Below, piece after piece: positions 60,993 to 64,000 of a stretch of DNA of 64,000 nucleotides. The number at the start of each line of letters is the position of its first letter. The stretch's first letter is position 1. The stretch is from positions 10,535,691 through 10,599,690 of the forward strand of contig NC_079414.1 of NCBI RefSeq assembly GCF_026213295.1, in the 5' to 3' direction. The notes beneath the pieces were generated by a model. That model was given only the letters and a program-made list of their open reading frames with translations. It had not been told where the DNA came from and made no database searches. Position numbers and translations under genes: made by a program. Source of the DNA: Gadus chalcogrammus (Eukaryota; Chordata; Actinopteri; Gadiformes; Gadidae).

Positions 60993-62014
60993 ATGGCTCA
61001 TAGGAACACAGTCTTTCAAGCTTTTCAGTTTGAACCAGAATCGGATCCGGATGGCGAAGCAACTGAAGAAGTTGATACTCAGCGGCTACAGCAGGACGTC
61101 TCTGAATGGTTAGTTTAATATATTTTTCTGGATACAGTACTTTAGTTGGTTTGTTTATGTATGCTGTTAGTTATTATCATTTGATAATGCTAGCCTACGT
61201 TGTTGGCTTTTCATGTTGCTCTGATATGCTATCGTTCTAACGCTATAGTAGCATATCAGTCATTGTAGTTTAGAGAAGACTAATCACTGGCTAATTTTTT
61301 AATGAGTTCATTTCCACTTATATTGAAGTCATGTTACACATAACCCATGATTTGCTCGTGAAGATTTACCTCTAACATCAGCTTGTCCACTGTCATATAT
61401 GTATAGAAATAGACACTAACCAGAGCCACTATATTATTCATGTGCGACCATGCCCACAGAAGTGGAGAATAGTAGCACTCGCCACTAAATTGGAAACTAC
61501 TTTGTCTCTTCATTTGACAAATAATTGTGCTTAAAAATAACACTACGGGAGGTCGACTAACAGCTGTCATGTATGGTTGATCATCCAGGATTGGAGCCCG
61601 TCTGCCTAAATTTCGATTTTATTCAGAATGCCAGCCAAATATACCGAGCTGACTATGGTCTTCTAAATTTGAGAGGAATACACAAGCAAGTTGTGCTTTG
61701 TTACAGAATTTAATAAAATTATAAATAAATTGTTTCTATATCTTTTGTCAAATTTTTCCAAGATGTATTTATATCAGAGCTAAAAAAAATAACCTTAAAT
61801 TGTTACAGAACAAGCCATCGATAGTAGCATAATTCTCTGCAAGACTAAATCTCTGAATTAATTGTTCAGTCGCTACAGGTATCTCTCCTATCGTTCATTT
61901 GTGAGCTGGTGCTGGGGCCTCCTGGGACGCTATTCTGGCTTGTGTGGTGCTCCGCATCCGCTCTGAGTTTCCTGATGAGGAAGGCCACTACGTTGGCCGC
62001 CCGTTTGAACCTTG
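60993..62014 (+). pseudogene. P2X7-receptor C-terminal (ballast) domain-like gene, decayed
   Basis: Three exon-like pieces. Piece 1 (60993-61108): ATG, FQFEPESDPDGE, ending DVSEW with a split codon at a GTTAGT donor. Piece 2 (about 61450-61700): MPTEVEN, three in-frame stops, then CMVDHPGLEPVCLN and YRADYGLLNL. Piece 3 (61879-62014, after CTACAG): SYRSFVSWCWGLLGR, a one-base shift near 61928, then AILACVVLRIRSEFPDEEG-HYVG and a stop. P2X7 receptors end in a zinc- and nucleotide-binding cytoplasmic tail with YR...W...G, ILPSC and IRxEFPxxEGxYxGF in this order. No channel or transmembrane part is present. Similar free-standing fish proteins are often labelled P2X7-like. Inside a transposon its role is unknown. 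Confidence 0.75.
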
Positions 62015-62519
62015 ACACAAGGCTGCCGATTACCGCCTCCTAGTCAGGCTTCTCATACTGTGACATTAGGGGCTCTGGAACAGGGATCTCCAACAGTGTA
62101 TGGCCTAGGGTTGGGAAAGACCCTCAAAAATGAGGTTCATCATGTCATCAACGTAACCTGTATCATAAAACATATATGTTTTCTTTTTAATTGTTTAGGT
62201 TTTGTGTTTTTGTATTTACTTTCTTTTTCATCAAGAGAAATACATGTTAGAAATCCAAAGTACGTGTTGTTTGAATTGATTTGAACCCTTACCAAAGGTC
62301 GCCTGTGTTTTTTGAGGTTTAGCTCTGCACTTTCCCTTCCTAGTAGCCTGGCTCCGCCCGCCTAAATACTTCCGCTCAATTTGAATTTCCCTTCAGTCCT
62401 CGGTCTGAGTCTGCGGTATGTTAGTGGGTTTTCTCTATCTAAATTTTCTGCGTCCAATCAGCGAACAGAGGGAGATATTACATTTCCCAAAAGTATTTAG
62501 TAAACAAACTTTCTTTCGT

Positions 62520-64000
62520 TTTGCCCCTGGCAAAACGAAGAATAACGGCATGGAAAGCCTCCAAAGATGAAGTTTGGTGGTGGGGGCACAGTTTTGCAAC
62601 ATCCTTCAGCACCCTTTTGTTGGTCAGCAACTTCTCCAACTTGTAGAAACTTTGAGTTGCTGCAGACAATAAGAAAATATTACATTAGAAAACCATTAAC
62701 CATACAGTAAAGAATATTACAGAAATGTCCTCTGGTAAATTTCTGAAAGTCACTAAATAACTATGTGTAGTTGTCTGTTGACTGTTTTGACATTTAGCCT
62801 GTATATTGGTGAAATACCTGCTAGAAGCCATTTACTCCGGTTCAGTTGTCCGTTGTCTTGCGGATCACATGCTGGCACTTAAAGAGGATCTACATGTATA
62901 AGGACATCTCAAACATGGTAAAGGATCGAGGTCCACTTTGCAATTCCCTCTGGCCCGGAGGTTGAGCCAGCTGCAGTCCAGTATATGTGATTGTTAATTC
63001 TCTTCATCCACTTCTTGAATTTCTCTCTGAAACTATGCAGAAATGTCTTTCTGCATAGTGATTGCTAACAGTTTCTTTGAAATTCGAGAGCAATGAGAGC
63101 AAAATACTTTCCAATTAGTTAAGATCTATTCTAGCATTTCATAATTAATTTCAAACCATTTGATACCATTTACTCAATGTCACAATTTCAAATTAAGGAC
63201 CATCAAATGGGAGCTTTACGCAAGCTTCCAAACATCAGGTCCTTCTAACCAGAAGGATATCACTAACAAATCAAAGAAAGGAAAAGGCTGGAGCAACACA
63301 TATTGGCTCTGAAAATATACCTTTTGCAAAGTGCCAGACATCGTAGTAATGGGTTATGTTTCTCTCCCTGAGGAACTTCTGTACTTGAGGATGACGATCA
63401 ATGACAATGCAATCAAGGTTGACGCCACGCGACTCCAGTAATGCTAGACTCCTCGTCAGGTCCTCCTTCTCCATATGGGCGCTACCACCAACCTTGTTGC
63501 TCTGCTAACACAGAAAAACAATATATTCATAGAATATGCATGTTAGACTTTGATTTTGAAATAACAACCAATAACCCCTTTACAAAATCAATTTTGACAA
63601 CTCACCTGGACCAACTGAATGTCCATAACATTGTTATTATGGGGATCCATCATTGTGTAACTCCCATACTTTGCAGAGGGACCTATTTTGTTCAAATAGT
63701 GACATTAGTGTAGTAATCACTCTTCAATACTTTGGTATTTTGTCTGTGATTTTATCACTTATTTTGACTTCAAACAATATCTAACCCCTGCATGAAATAC
63801 ATAATTTCAGTAAAGTGCCAATACCTAGAGAGTCAGCTCTCATGTCCCCACCAAGTATCACTGTTTCCTCCTGACTTGGCCGCAGCAGATTCACGTCATG
63901 TAGGACTTTCAGTGGTGATTAACTGCCAGTTCAATGAAAGCTCTGGCATGGCGGCGAAATGTTTCATATCCAAACAACTGTAGCTTCATTTCCTCGAAGA
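62520..64000 (-). pseudogene. Multi-exon transposase of the TTAA element, decayed, partial
   Basis: Exons, in transcription order on the minus strand: 63825 to the window edge (RRHARAFIEL; then, after a stop and frameshift, VILGGDMRADSL); 63606-63682 (PSAKYGSYTMMD...DIQLVQ, GTGAGT donor); 63321-63501 (SNKVGGS, LALLESRGVNLDCIVIDRH, YYDVWHFAKG); about 62818-63045 (RINNHIYWTAAGSTSGPE, stops after); 62659 to about 62520 (FYKLEKLLTNKRVLKD, CPHHQTSSLEAFHAVILRFA). Codons split by the first intron rejoin as DSL-G-PSAKYG. GGDMRADS and DRH/DVWH look like DDE-type catalytic regions of an animal family I associate with Kolobok elements. The C-terminal end is replaced by unrelated repeat-like sequence below 62520. 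Confidence 0.75.

Larger units (their letters stand above)
60201..64000. mobile_element. TTAA-ended transposon with two convergent gene remnants, cut by window edge
   Basis: Left terminus TTAAAGGTCCCATGGCATG at 60201 matches the inverted right end of the element at 42728-45153. Inside are a plus-strand P2X7-like domain gene (60993-62014) and a minus-strand multi-exon transposase (about 62520 to the window edge), tail to tail. A 0.52 kb MITE (60361-60881) interrupts the left end. The right terminus is not in view; it should resemble TTAAAGGTTCCATGGCATGA, inverted, somewhere past 64000. I lean to the Kolobok superfamily. Stops and frameshifts in both genes show that this copy is dead. Confidence 0.75.

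Noticed and set aside
60993..62014. A functional P2X7 receptor gene
   Set aside because: No channel or transmembrane exons are present, and in-frame stops and a frameshift break the C-terminal-type domain.

Overview
The window looks like a repeat-rich, gene-poor piece of a teleost fish genome. The reasons are very long pure CA/TG and CT tracts, L2-type LINE 3' ends, tRNA-headed SINEs, and many hAT, Tc1/mariner, PIF/Harbinger-like and TTAA-target DNA transposons of types common in fish. The very high density of long dinucleotide tracts would fit a gadid, but that is only a guess. I find no host protein-coding exon that I can support. All recognisable protein similarity lies inside transposable elements. 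Nothing in the window looks bacterial: there are no operons, CRISPR arrays or rRNA.

Layout. At 0-11 kb there is unique sequence with a short hAT element (234-1033), a tRNA-headed SINE (3501-3698), and long TG, CT, CA and trinucleotide tracts. At 11.3-13.4 kb a TTAA-ended element carries a nested pogo/Tigger-type element with a decayed transposase C-terminus, and 13.6-14.3 kb is an LINE 3' end. At 14.9-23.95 kb lies a 9 kb nest: a hAT-type element with an 8-bp target duplication contains an 8.46 kb PIF/Harbinger-like element (TTA duplication), which is itself a giant imperfect palindrome. Both palindrome arms carry mirrored copies of the same L2 fragment, and a further foldback element sits in the right arm.

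At 24.74-27.35 kb is the best gene in the window: a complete hAT transposon with perfect 8-bp target duplications and an uninterrupted transposase reading frame (619 codons from the first ATG). From 27.4 to 30.5 kb an unknown 0.9 kb repeat is present as an inverted pair around a long TG tract. From 30.5 to 42.7 kb there are minisatellites, CT/TC tracts, a 426-bp hAT MITE, a minisatellite of repeated splice-donor consensus sites, and a 421-bp palindromic MITE with degenerate telomeric (CCCTAA) repeats at its centre. 42.73-45.15 kb is a TTAA element with a second element nested in it. 50.0-51.2 kb is an internally deleted Tc1/mariner element. 51.2-56.3 kb is AT-rich unique sequence.

The right end (60.2-64.0 kb, running off the window) holds the most interesting object: a TTAA-ended transposon with two decayed, spliced, convergent genes. 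On the plus strand is a free-standing domain resembling the cytoplasmic C-terminal (ballast) region of the P2X7 receptor. On the minus strand is a multi-exon transposase. The 42.7 kb TTAA element shares a terminus with it and appears to be a non-autonomous relative, so the two together suggest an autonomous/non-autonomous pair from one family.
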